Positions 23,497 through 34,796 of a stretch of 64,000 nucleotides of DNA are shown here, piece after piece (the first letter of the stretch is position 1; each line of letters opens with the position of its first letter). Both the position numbers and the translations under genes were made by a program. Origin of the DNA: Proteles cristata cristata (lineage: Eukaryota > Chordata > Mammalia > Carnivora > Hyaenidae); NCBI GenBank assembly GCA_017311185.1, contig JAESUZ010004141.1, positions 310,001-374,000 on the forward strand. Direction: 5' to 3'. The notes beneath the pieces are model-generated. The model saw only the letters and a list, made by a program, of their open reading frames with translations, was not told where the DNA came from and did not search any database.

Positions 23497-23790
23497 TGAG
23501 CAGGGGAGGGTCAGAGAGAGAGGGAGTCACAGACTGAAACAGGCTCCAGGCTCTGAGCTGGCAGTCAGCACAGAGCCCGACGCGGGGCTCGAACCCACGA
23601 ACCGCGAGATCATGACCTAGGCGAAAGTCGGATGCTTAACCGACTAAGCCACCCAGGCGCCCCGAGAATCCATTTTATAGATGGAGAAACTAGGGCAGAG
23701 AGGTACCAACCAATGTGCCCCTGGTCACATGGCAACTAAGTGATAGAATCAGGATTTGAAACTAGATCCATCCGACCTCATAGACCAGCT
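23350..23790 (-). mobile_element. MIR, antisense, split by a CanSINE
   Basis: The left piece (ATTAGCTCATCTAATCTTCA, 23385-23432) and the right piece (TTTATAGATGGAGAAACTAG to CAGGATTTGAAACTAGATCC, 23671-23780) form one MIR once the SINE at 23433-23663 and one duplication copy are removed. Confidence 0.9.
23433..23663 (-). mobile_element. CanSINE inside a MIR, antisense
   Basis: The copy is flanked by GAGAATACATTTTAT / GAGAATCCATTTTAT (23418-23432 and 23664-23678). It contains a long (GA)n run at 23463-23495. Confidence 0.96.
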
Positions 23791-24203
23791 CTCAGCCAGA
23801 GACTCCAGGGCAAGACCGCTGAGCTTACCATAGTATGAACTGAGTTAACACCCATCAAGTACTTAGAGCAGAGCCTAGAACACAGTAACACTATGTGGTG
23901 TTTATTAATTCATAACAAGCCTTGTGGGACCATAGGAGATGCCACTGAACATCGGTGTGGCCAGGACGGAGCCCACAGGTGGAGCAGTGGCCTGGGGCTA
24001 GGCTGAAGAGCCTCTCGATCTCTGCTCCTCTCCAACTCCTGACTGTCCCTCTAACTCCCTGCGGTGAGGAGGAAGCGGGAGCCACCAGCACAATTCTCAG
24101 CTCTGCCTGAACTTGACCGTCCCTGGGGCTGCAAAGGGCAAGGCTGATCCGCAGGGGCTCCCAGGAATGCTCCCGTCAGCCCCCTGAGCCTCGGACGTTA
24201 ATA

Positions 24204-24277
24204 CAGCTGGAGTTCGTTTGCATTGGGATCGCGGCGGGCACTGCATCGTCCGGGAGATAAGTCTGCATTATGCAAAT
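24204..24277 (+). promoter_or_regulatory. Candidate enhancer core: E-box, GATA and octamer sites
   Basis: CAGCTG, AGATAAG and ATGCAAAT lie within 74 bp, the last two separated by 8 bp, in CpG-containing sequence (GATCGCGGCGGGC) with no recognised repeat. Enhancer function is an inference from site clustering only. Confidence 0.35.
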
Positions 24278-24983
24278 TACTTGTGCCAGGATTCTCCAGA
24301 AATTACCAAGCCATGGGGGAATTGCCCAACCGCTTAACCCTTTCCATCCAGCTCCAGATTGAAAACAGACGCCGCTGATCTATGCAAAGTTTCCCAGGAC
24401 TTGACAACTTGATGAGCAGAGGGTAACCGCTCAGGACGGGTGTGAACCAGTGGGTTTGCCCTTACAGCTGGTGTGAGCCTAGACTCTGCCTCCCCATACC
24501 TCTTGAAGGGGAATGTGTTTCCTCCAGGGGATCCTTGGGACTCACTGAAGGTGGGAAGATTCCTCCAGTGGGCTCCAGGAGCTCAGAGTCATTTCCTCTG
24601 ACTGACAAGGTGGTAAGGGTTCTCAGAGAAGGTGGTATTTGAACTGGGTATTGGAGATGAGTCAACAGGAGAGAAAGGGCCAGGAACACAGAAGCAGAAT
24701 GGTCTTCAGTTTATATTCTGGACAGCAAGTGATTGAAATGGACCAGGTAGCAAACAAAGGCAAAGTGCATTTTGTGTTACAGAATTCAGTGTAACAAAGC
24801 TAGGGTTATTTACTAAAATCACAAGTTCACGTCGATGAGCTATAAAATTCACCACTTAAACAAAAGACAACACACAAACAATTGCCCAAGCTCCTTAGAC
24901 AGATTTCCTACTGGCACACATGTGGGCATTGGAGGTTTCAGAGCAAAAGGTGAGCTCAGCACAAATACAAACTTGTACTTGGT

Positions 24984-24991
24984 ATTTGCAT
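24984..24991 (-). promoter_or_regulatory. Octamer ATTTGCAT
   Basis: This is a perfect octamer on the - strand, in the context TTGGTATTTGCATAGCTGAG, outside recognised repeats. Confidence 0.4.
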
Positions 24992-25389
24992 AGCTGAGCT
25001 CTCGGGTCCAGCTGGAGCAGACAAACCCCAGTAGGGCCAACAGCTTGGCCACCTGGGGCTTAGACTGCTGAGTGAGAAGCAAGGAAAGGGTCCTCAGAGA
25101 AGGTCAGTTTCCCTTTGTGAGTGGCAGCTTGAGACATCAGGGTTTCTTGTGGCCTCCATAAGAAGGAGTCATGAAATCTTAGGGCGGGTGGCCAACCAGA
25201 GAGGATCTGATCCATCCCTCTATCTCCGGCCAAACTGTACTACCTATAACAAAAAAAGAGACACAAAGATGATGCTCATCAAATGCGTCTTGTGACAATG
25301 ATGTTCCCAGCCCAGCCTGTCCTCTGATGCTCAGAGACCTTAATGATTCCATTCACCCTATGGTGACAATGTTTTGCTGCCTTTATTTT

Positions 25390-25599
25390 ATTATTTTTTA
25401 AAATTTTTAACATTTATTTATTTCTGAGAGACAGAGTGGGAGGGGGAGAGGGACAGAGAGAGGGAGACAGAATCAAAAGCAGGCTCCAGGCTCTGAGCTG
25501 TCAGCACAGAGCCTGATGCAGGCCTGGAACTCACGAACCACAAGATCATGATTTGAGCCGAAGTTGGACGCTTAACCAACTGAGCCACCTAGGTGCCCC
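25390..25599 (-). mobile_element. CanSINE, antisense
   Basis: The copy runs from AACATTTATTTATTTCTGAGAG to GAGCCACCTAGGTGCCCC. The duplication is weak (CTGCCTTTAT / CTGCCATTAT), so this copy is older than most others here. Confidence 0.92.
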
Positions 25600-25767
25600 T
25601 CACTGCCATTATGGGCAAAAGTTTTTTCTTTAGAGTCAGCCTGGAGCCCTGAAGAGGAACTATGAGCATCCATGTCTTTAGATGATAGAAAATGGACCAC
25701 CTTCTCCACATATGCTTCCTACATTTGCCCTCACTTATCACTTGACAGAAAGCAGGACTCACTAAGT

Positions 25768-25910
25768 AAACACTGTGCTCTTGGAAAAGTCACTTAATCC
25801 CTGTGGACTCTGTTTCATCTCTATAAAATGCAGATAACAGCATCATTTTCTCATAAGATTGCTGACGAGATCAAAGGAGAACATAGAAGCTAAATTTGTT
25901 CATAAATACT
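25768..25910 (+). mobile_element. MIR
   Basis: It reads CTTGGAAAAGTCACTTAATC, TCTATAAAATGCAGATAACA and ATAAGATTGCTGACGAGATC, in + orientation. Confidence 0.8.
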
Positions 25911-26460
25911 GCTGTTTAAATATAAAATATTATAGTATTATTTCTACTTACAAAAGAACACCAATACCACTAAGCAAACAGTACAATGAGGCTGAAGTGG
26001 CTATATAAATATCAAATAAAGTATACTTCAAAACAAATGGTATGACCAGAGACAAAGAGGGATATTTCATAATGATAAAAGAATCTATTTATAAAGAAGC
26101 CATGACAACATAAATGTGTATGTACCTAACAACAGAAATTCAAAATACATAAATCAAAAGTCAGCAGGACTAAATAGAAAAGTAAATAAACTCACAATCA
26201 TAGAGATTTTACACCCATCTTTCAGCAACTGATAGAAAAACTAGACAAAAATAAATCAGTAAATACCTAGAAGACTTAACACTATCAACCATCTTAATTG
26301 AATTAACATTCATGGAATACTATATCCAACAATACAGAATTCGATTATTTTTTTCAAGAGAGCATGGTATATTCACCAAGAAAAGCCAAATGTTGGTCCA
26401 CAAAACAAGTTTCAATACATTTTAAGATTACGTTCTTACAGGATATATTCCGTCACAACA

Positions 26461-26677
26461 GGAGCACCTGGGTGGTTCATTCGGTTAGGCATCTGACTCT
26501 TAATTTCGGCCTAGGTCATGATCTCACAGTTCATGGGATCAGGCCCCACGTTAGGCTCTGCACTGACAGTGTGGGGCCTGCTTGGAATTCTCTCTCTCCC
26601 TCTCTCTCTCTGCCCCTCCCCTGCTCATGCTCTCTGTCTCTCTCAAAACAAATACATAGACATTAAAGAAAAAAATA
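26461..26677 (+). mobile_element. CanSINE inside the L1
   Basis: The copy is flanked by an 18-bp duplication with two mismatches, ATATATTCCGTCACAACA / ATATATTCTCCCACAACA (26443-26460 and 26678-26695). Confidence 0.95.
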
Positions 26678-26980
26678 ATATATTCTCCCACAACAGAATT
26701 GAATTGCAAACCAGAAATGTTATGATATCTAGAGAATTCCAAAGTATTTGAAAACTAAACAAAACATACCTGCATACCCATGGGCCAAAGAAGAAATCAT
26801 AAGGAAAATAAAAAATATTTCTAAATTAGTTGTAATGAAAATACCATACATGAAAATTTGCAGAGCACAGCTAAGGTAATGTTAAGGGGAAATTTATAGA
26901 TTTAAATATATATTTTAAAAGGTATTAAAAGAAAATTCAGTGACCTTAGGATATATCTTTAAAATATAGATCAGATATAA

Positions 26981-27188
26981 TTCTCAACCAGGAGTGATTT
27001 TGTTCCTTGAGGGATACTTGGAAATGTCTAGAGACATTTTTGGTGTCACAACTGGGTGAGGAAGAGCTATTAGCATCTAATGGTTAGAGGGCAGGTTTGG
27101 CCCTAACCATCCCTCAAAGCATCAAACAGCCTCCCACAACAAAGAGTTATCCAGTCAAAAATGTCAATAGTGCCTGGGTTGAGAAACC
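26981..27188 (+). mobile_element. MER20 (hAT-Charlie) remnant
   Basis: It reads TTCTCAACCAGGAGTGATTT, then GGAAATGTCTAGAGACATTT, GTGTCACAACTGGGTGAGG, CCCACAACAAAGAGTTATCC and a final GGGTTGAGAAACC. The two ends are inverted repeats of each other, as expected. Confidence 0.85.
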
Positions 27189-29577
27189 GGAATTAAATAT
27201 GGCATTGAAAATAGCCCCGCAAAAAAAGCTATAAGCCCAGATAATTTCATTGGTAAATTGTATCAAATATTTCAAGAAACACCAATCGTACATAATCGGT
27301 CATAGAATATGGAAAGAAAACACTTTCCAATTCATGTTATAAGACTAGCATAACCTGATACCAAAATCTCATAAAGACAGGGCATACATATAGATGAAAA
27401 ATTTTTACCAAAATAATTACATTGTGGTCTAGTGAGATTTATTCCAAGAATCCAAGGTTAGTTTAAATTTCAAGGAAACGTTTTGATGTGATTCACCATA
27501 TTGACAGGAAGAAGAAAAACTGCATGATTACCTCAATGGATCAAAAAAAAGTCATATGACAAATTTAGCACCATCGTGACTTTTTTTTAACTCAGCAAAT
27601 TAGAAATAAAAAGGTATTTCTGCAATCTTATAAAGGGCATCCGTTAAAAACCTACAATTAATATTATACATAATGGTAAATATTGAATGGTTTCTCTCTA
27701 AGATTGGGAATAAGGTAAATATGTTATCTCTCACCACTTCTATTTGACACTTACTAGAGGTCCTAACCAATGTGATAAAACAAGAGAAAGAAAAAATATG
27801 AACAGACCAGAAAGAAAGAACTCTGTTTAGACATGAATGTTTATATATAAAAGCCTAAGAAACCTATAAAAAAATAGCTACTATAACAAATAAAAAAGGT
27901 TAGCAAGATTGTGAGATACAAGGTCAATCCACAAATATTAATTGTATTTGTATATACTAGCAGCAATTAGAGAATGAAAATTTTAAATATAATTTCTTTT
28001 ACGATAACATAAAAATATGAAATACTTAGGAATAAATTTTGAAAACATGTATAGGATTTGTACATTAAAAATTTCAAAACCTTACTAAGAAAAATTTTTA
28101 AAGAACTAGATAAACACATACATGTGTTGGAATATGCAATGTTTTACAATGTGAATTATCTGCAAATTGATCTAATTTAATAAAAGCCAATCATAATCTC
28201 ACCAGGCTTTTTTGAGGGAGGAAGGAATTAATAAGCTGATTCTAAAATTTACATGGAAATAAAAAGGACCTAAAATATTCAAAGCAATCTTGAAAAAAAG
28301 GAGAACAAAGTTGGAGAAAGTACATATTTGATTTCAAGTTTCGCTACAAAGCTACATTAATTAAGGTAGTATAGTATTAGCATAAGAACAGATAAATGTA
28401 TCAATAGATGAGAAAAGAAAGTCCAGAAATAGAATTATACGTATGTACTCATTTAATTTCAGCGAAAATGTCAGACAAATCTGATGGAGATAGGCAAGGC
28501 TTTTCAACAAAGATTCTTCTCTCATACTCCACCAAAAAATGGATCTTATATTTCAGCATAAAACTACCAAGAATACTGCATCCAATTAAGATTGTATTCT
28601 CACCAAAAGATACTATTGGAAAAATGAATATGCAAGCTGCAGCCTGGGGGAAATATTCTCAAAAGGTACATTGGGCAAAGGAATTATATTCAGAATACAT
28701 AAAGATCCTATAACTCGGTAAAAAAGAAGACTAATTACCTTATTAAAAAATGGGCAAAAGATTTGGACAGACATTTCACAAAAGAAGATAAATGAACATA
28801 AATATGTGTGGGACAGTGTCCAACACCCTTAGTCATCAAGGAAATGCAAAGTGAGATACACCAAACATTGGCAAGGACATGGGATAAAATGGCACAATCA
28901 CTTTGGGAAAAGATCTGGCAGCTTTTTTATGAAACTAAACATACATGTACTATGTGATACAGTAATTTCATTCTTGGGTATTTGCCTCAGATAAATAAAA
29001 ACATGTGTACCCACACAGACATAGGTAAAGTAAACCAACTTGTACAAGAGTGTTTTTAGCAACTGCATTCATAATAGCCCCAAACTGGCAACAGCCCGGG
29101 TGTCAATCAATAGGAAAATGGATAAACCAACTGTGATGTGTTCTTCCCATGGAATGCCACTCAGCAGTTCAAAGAAACAAATAATACATTCAACAATGTG
29201 GGTAAATAGGAAGAGCATTATACTGAATGACTGGAGAGTTACACATGGAGGTGTGTACTGTGTGATCCGATTCATGTTATTTCTTCAACAGGCAACACTG
29301 ACCTATGATGAAAAATAATTGGTGATTGTCTTCAAGGAACTGGCAGTGGAGGGGACTTGGTGGTGATGGTAATGTTTTGTATCTTGATAGAGATTCGAGC
29401 TACACGGGTGGACTCACTGAATTCAACGTTTTGTTTTATGTAAATTTGACCTCCCAATAAAAAATAAGAACCCTAATCTCAGTTTTAACATATGCATCCT
29501 AAAGTATTTACAGGTGAGGGTACTGATGTCCACAACTTAGTTTGAGATACATCTAAATACAAAATAGATTAACAGAG

Positions 29578-29786
29578 GGGCGCTTGGGTGACTTAGTCAG
29601 TTAAGCGTCCGACTTTTGCTTAGGTCATGATCTCGCGGTTCGTGGGTTCGAGCCCCATGTCGGGCTCTGTGCTGACTGCCAGCTCAGAGCCTGGAGCCTG
29701 TTTCAGTCTGTGACTCCGTCTCTCTCTGACCCTCCCCTGCTCACGCTCTCTCTCTCTCTCTCCTAGAAATAAATAAAACATTAAAA
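29578..29786 (+). mobile_element. CanSINE
   Basis: The copy is flanked by the perfect 17-bp duplication AAAATAGATTAACAGAG (29561-29577 and 29787-29803). Confidence 0.97.
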
Positions 29787-30252
29787 AAAATAGATTAACA
29801 GAGAAAAAGATGGATTCGATCAATTTATAATAAACTAGAGAGAAATGTTCACTGTAGCATATGGGTGTTCATTGTACAGTGTTTTGAATTTTTGTGCGTG
29901 TTTAAAAATATTCATGATGAAATGATGGGCAGGGAGAAAACGAAACCCTGATGAGAAATAACAGACTCTCCCTAGTAGCCTCAGGGCAAAGGTATGCTTT
30001 CCCTGTTTCTTTCCAGCCCACCAGCCCACCTGTGCCATGAATGGGTTTTTTTCACACACAGGTGTCTGATAAACCCACATCATTACATTGAACTTTCCCA
30101 GAAGAATATGCAGTGTTTTCACTAAGTTTGTGTGCACATTCTAATTTTAATAATGGTGGTTACCAGTATGATAAGGTTTATGATAAGTACAAAAGCTACT
30201 CTTATTTCAGACTTAAAGCTAGTGCCACACAACTGCTATAAACAGCAGTTTA

Positions 30253-30287
30253 TAATATATCTTTTTTTTAATGTTTTATTTATTTCT

Positions 30288-30318
<31 letters not shown>

Positions 30319-30492
30319 GCAGCGTGAGCAGGGGAGGGTCAGAGAGAGAGGGAGATACAGAATCCGAAACAGTCTCCAGGCTCTGAGCTGGCAGTCAGCA
30401 CAGAGCCCGACGCAGGGCTCGAACCCACAGCTGCGAGATCATGACCTGAGCTGAAGTCGGATGATTAACCGACTGACCCAGCCAGGCACCCC
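30253..30492 (-). mobile_element. CanSINE, antisense
   Basis: The copy is flanked by the perfect 15-bp duplication ATAAACAGCAGTTTA (30238-30252 and 30493-30507). Confidence 0.97.
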
Positions 30493-30507
30493 ATAAACAG
30501 CAGTTTA

Positions 30508-31445
30508 CATAATAAATAAAACTATAACTATATAATAAATAAATAAACTATAAAAATATAATTATTTTGCAGCCAGGATTCTGTTTAAATATCAGCTATA
30601 AGAAAGCTAGTTTGCTTTTAAATTTTGTATATGAAGTGCTTCTACAGTACCTGTGAGCTGTTTTTAAATTTTCAGTGTAAGATACCAGAAGGTCTTCTTT
30701 ACCTTCTACTTAGGAGGAACTAACACTTATGGAAGGTTTAGGATAGATATGTCAGACATTACAGTGGGCACTGCAATTCTATTATTACATATATCACACC
30801 CACTCAAACCTAGTTTTGTCTGGAAAGCTGTTCTTTTCACTAGGTAACTGCCTCAGATGAGGTAACAATGGCCTCTGATGTGTGAAAGAGTCTGTTAGTC
30901 CATTTCAAGAATTCGTCTAATCAGAACCAGTACGGGGACCACAGCAGCAAACGCATGGTGTCTGAACTCGTCCGGGTGAGTTGGTGCTGAGTCACCGTGG
31001 TGAGCTGACAGGTCAACCCAAAAACCCCTTCAGCCTCATCTCCTCTCTGCCTCCTTGTCTTCAAGTGCATAGACCAGAGTCAATGCACTGCACCCCGGGG
31101 GTCAGTAGGGCGGAACACCACAACTCTAAAAAATCTTGATCCTGACATAGTTCCTTAGGCAGAAAGGCAGAAATTCAGGTCTGCAAAGGAATTTAGGCAT
31201 TTTTAATACATCTTTACCCCAAAGCCCTTGCACTCTTTATTGGCTTATGCAGAAAGGATTTTGCTTTTTCTGTTTAGTAAGATAATGTGTAGACTTCTGT
31301 TTAAAAGGGGCAAAGTGGATCTGTAAGTCTAAGATATATGGGAAAACAAAAGAAGGATCCCCTTCAGAATAAAGAGAAATAGCTGTTTCGAATTATCTCA
31401 TAAAAACTTCATACCGACAACATCTTTCCTTCCTCTGAAAGGCTT
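30508..31445. other. Intergenic stretch
   Basis: AT-rich at first (ATAAATAAATAAAC near 30530-30550), then unassigned sequence. I see no gene or named repeat. Confidence 0.55.
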
Positions 31446-31623
31446 TTTTATTTTTTTTTTTTCAGTTCATTTTTCTGAGAGAGAGAGACACACGCACTAG
31501 TGAGGGAGAGGCAGAGAGAGTGGGAGACACAGAATCTGAAGCCGACTCCAGACTGAGCTGTCAGCACAGAGCCCTACACAGAGCTCAAATTCACCAGCTG
31601 TGAGATCATGATGCAGGTGCCCC
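31446..31623 (-). mobile_element. CanSINE, antisense, promoter region deleted
   Basis: The body is recognisable (GAGGCAGAGAGAGTGGGAGAC, CTGAGCTGTCAGCACAGAGC), but GAGATCATGAT jumps straight to GCAGGTGCCCC. About 45 bp of the tRNA-like head, including the A-box region, is missing. Confidence 0.88.
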
Positions 31624-31651
31624 AGAAAAGTACTTTAAAATCAAATCTACA

Positions 31652-31878
31652 AGGGTGCCTGGGTGGCTCAGTCAGTTAAGCAGCTGACTTTAGCTCAGGT
31701 CATGATCTTGAAGTCCATGGGTTTGAGCCCCATGTCAGGCTCTGTGCTGACAGCTCAGACCCTGGAGCCCGTTTTGGATTCTGTGTCTCCCTCTCTCTCT
31801 GCCCCTCCCCAACTCGTGCTCTGTCTCTCTCTGTCTCAAAAAGTAATAAACGTTAAAAAAAATTTTTTTAATAAAATA
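31652..31878 (+). mobile_element. CanSINE
   Basis: The copy is flanked by AAATCTACA (31643-31651 and 31879-31887). It lies 28 bp from the deleted antisense copy, in opposite orientation, so the two could form a hairpin in RNA. Confidence 0.93.
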
Positions 31879-32094
31879 AAATCTACAGAATAGGGTACTC
31901 TCATGAATAATTTGCCAGAACTGAATTCTGTGTTGAAAGTGACCAAGATGTTTAATCCATTTAATTTCAACCCCTTAGATATTCTGATTTATGTTAATGA
32001 TGTCAGGAAACAAAAAAAGGAAGGCAAGGAATTCTTGATTTGGGAAGTATGCCAGCAACTTGGCTGAACATAGTAGTTGCTCACTATGATACTG

Positions 32095-32775
32095 TGATTT
32101 TTAAGAAATAGAAATTTGGTCTTCACCCTGTTCCTGGCACATTGCTCCTAAAACCCTTGGAATTCCCTAAGTGAGCGGAGGGATAAAGGTGTTTTGTTAA
32201 TGAAGTGGTTTAGGAAAGTCCCTGCGTAACCTGGGAGGGCGGGGGAGCTGGTTGCCAGAGGAACCAACCTGCCCTCTGAGGCTAGAGCCCTCTGAGAGGC
32301 AAGAGGGGCTAGAGGTGGACTGAACTGATCACCAGGATGGATGGTTTAGTGGATCAGACGGATGGCTACGTAATGAGCCTCCATAAAAGCCCAAAAGGAT
32401 GGGATCCAGAGAGCTTCTGCGTTGGTGAACATTTGGAGATTTGGAGAGAAGGGGTGCATGGGAGAGAGCAAGAAAGCACCAGTCCCTTTCCCCCATCCTT
32501 GGCCCCGCGCACCCCTTCCCACTGGCTGTTAAGTAAAATACTTCTCTGACATCTGTGAGCCACTCTAGCAAATTAATGGAACCTGAGGAGGTCATTGAAA
32601 CCTCCAGCCTATAACCAGTGGGTCGGAAGCGCAGACAACAATCTGGACTTGTGATCGGCTTCTGAAACGGTGGTGTGCAGTCTCATGGGACTGAGCCTGT
32701 CACCTGTGGGATCCACGCTCTCTCCAGGTAGATGGTGTCAGATATGAGTAACAGAATTGGATTCACTAAAGCGCC
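32095..32775 (+). mobile_element. Old endogenous-retrovirus LTR remnant
   Basis: The stretch reads like a mammalian solo LTR: ACCCTTGGAATTCCCTAAGTG, AATGAGCCTCCATAAAAGCC, TCTGTGAGCCACTCTAGCAA, GACAACAATCTGGACTTGTG, then GATGGTGTCAGATATGAG. No internal viral genes are present beside it. I am sure of the LTR-like order but not of the family name. Confidence 0.7.
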
Positions 32776-34023
32776 TGTTGACTGGGTGAGTAACATATCA
32801 AAAAGAATGCAAAAAAGGAGCACAGTAAATATAGAGCTACCATCATCACACCCCTCAATTTGGAAAGCGCTCAAGCATAAGCATGCGTAGAGGGCTTTGG
32901 AGCCACAATCAACCAATTCTCAAAATTCCTCACTCTCAGAAAAGGGCAAATGATACTCCCCTTGGCAGAGGAAAACAACCTGGGCACACAGGTGGCACGG
33001 CAGACTCAGAATCTTAACGGCAACTTTGAAAATCAAAACACCTGAAAAACAGCATTTGTGAGCAGCCTCGTTGCCGCCCCTGGGGTCACACCCATTGGCT
33101 GTAAGTCCATTGGAGGATGAAGTTTCACAGAGACCACGAAAGTATGAAAAGGTAAGATTTCTGGCTACAATTTGTGTCATCCGTTAAATATATTTAGTTT
33201 CGTAAATCGACATCCATTCATTTTTCTATCTATAGTGTGTATATACCGCAGGTCCAAATGATAGTGCCTCATTTCGAGGCAAAACGGGAGGGTTTGGATA
33301 TTGGCACATAGATAATTAGCACCGTGAGCGCATATATGACTTTGAGGGGGACACCACTAACCATCAGGATTCTAAATCTCAAGGTCACAGAGCTACCAGC
33401 AGGCTGACCTAAAATGGCGCGTTCCTTAGTCACTTTTTATGAGGATTAAATGAGATAGTGGCCACACCTTTATTAGTAAATGTGAGATACATAAAGCTCC
33501 TGGGTTTATACTTACCACTCTACTTATTTCACAACGTTATAACTTTCCATTTGCTCCACTAACCCTGAGTTGCTGGTAATAAGGGCTATGCCTAACTTTT
33601 TAAATTCCCTGACAAGTAGCCCAGTGCCCCGCACATACATACTATTTATTGCACTGCAGCATATGAAGCGAGGGTCTGCAGTCTCATTTAACAGAAGTTA
33701 GTTACAACGTCTCTGGAGCTCTCCTGAGTGACTGCAGACACGAACCTCTTGCTTCACAGAAATGGGCAAAATTTTAAGACAGCAAATAAGGACATTAGTT
33801 GTGGCTTAGTTAAACCCTATCATTGGGATAAGCAGATTTCTCAGCCCTGCGTAGTTCATTCTTTGCAGTTCACTTCCGCTTGAATGTCATCGAGCACCAG
33901 CCAGGGAGGACCCTGAGGTGACCTAGTAAAGCCTCCCATGCAGGCTTCCACCATGACTTCTGTCTCCATTATCTTTTCAACCGGCCCAGCCTCCTCCATA
34001 TTTGAATACATTCATCCATGACT
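32776..34023. other. Intergenic stretch
   Basis: Unassigned sequence apart from a MIR 3' part listed separately. The frames at 32920-33180 show no family. Confidence 0.55.
33425..33530 (+). mobile_element. MIR 3' part
   Basis: It reads TTTTTATGAGGATTAAATGA, GATAGTGGCCACACC and TGTGAGATACATAAAGCTCC, the right half of MIR. Confidence 0.55.
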
Positions 34024-34240
34024 GGGGCCCCCTGGGGGCTCAGTCAGTTAAGCATCTGACTTTGGCTCAGGTCATGATCTCACAGCTTGTGAGTTGAAGC
34101 CCTGCATCAGGCTCTGTGCAAACAGCCCAGAGCCTGCTTCCCGTTCTGTGTCTCCCTCTCTCTTTCTGCCCCTCCTCCACTCAGGCTCTGTCTCTCTCTC
34201 TTGCAAAAAGAAATAAACATTAAAAAATAATTTAAAAAAT
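34024..34240 (+). mobile_element. CanSINE (diverged)
   Basis: The head is GGCCCCCTGGGGGCTCAGTCAG, a diverged GCGCCTGGGTGGCTCAG. The tail is AAATAAACATTAAAAAATAA. I see no clear duplication. Confidence 0.92.
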
Positions 34241-34630
34241 AAAAGTACACAGGTGAGACACGGGGAGAAGGCTCCAAACATTCTGCCCTTTACATTTCAT
34301 CCTTGCATTTGCTTGTGGGTCTACACACATTAAGAGGAAGTCTCGTACTGTCAGATAATAGACATTTAAAACAGCTTTGGCTGCTTTCTCTCAACTCAGT
34401 CTATCCACGCTAGAGGGCTGCTCTAGTGATTTCTAAAAACTACGGGCTTTCCCTGCTAATGAAGAGCTTATGCAATACGGTAACGCCAGCTGCTTTGGGA
34501 GCAACATAACTCTGACGAACTAGGGCAGAATGATTCTCTGTGTCACTCACAAGTTGCATCTGAGATCGGCTTTTCTGCACTCAGACACAGCAATAATCCC
34601 AAGACCGCTGGAGTGGGCAGGGGAGACGGG

Positions 34631-34796
34631 CAGTGGCCCTCAGTGGCTGCACATTGGAATCGCCTGACAACCTCGTGATGGCCGGTTCCCAATTTGGGCC
34701 ATTCTGTTTCAGCTGATTTAAGTCTCGGACTGACAACGAGGACTTTTAACACCCTTGCAACGCATCCTAACGCGCAGTCTAGGCTGAGAACTGCTG
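34631..34796 (+). mobile_element. MER5-type hAT remnant
   Basis: It starts CAGTGGCCCTCAGTGGCTGC, continues ACATTGGAATCGCCTGACAA and ends GGCTGAGAACTGCTG. The ends are inverted repeats with drift. Confidence 0.75.

Larger units (their letters stand above)
23791..25370. other. Intergenic stretch carrying two octamers
   Basis: No repeat is recognised. The notable part is 24180-24420, which combines an E-box CAGCTG (24204-24209), a GATA-type site AGATAAG (24255-24261) and the octamer ATGCAAAT (24270-24277). A second octamer is at 24984-24991. No coding exon is supported. Confidence 0.55.
25940..29475 (+). mobile_element. Old L1 (L1M-type), 5'-truncated, nested insertions
   Basis: This AT-rich stretch follows the order of L1 ORF2 and 3' UTR. 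Landmarks are AAAGAGGGATATTTCATAATG near 26056, AATGTGTATGTACCTAACAAC near 26111, GGGCAAAAGATTTGGACAGAC near 28751, and an end at ACCTCCCAATAAAAAATAAG. The reading frame is broken throughout, with only short pieces open (for example 28408-28713), so it encodes no working reverse transcriptase. A CanSINE (26461-26677) and a MER20 (26981-27188) are inserted in it, and part of ORF2 around the MER20 appears deleted. Confidence 0.85.

Noticed and set aside
28408..29318. Open frames of 101 and 92 codons on the + strand
   Set aside because: They are broken pieces of an old L1, and the frame is not continuous.
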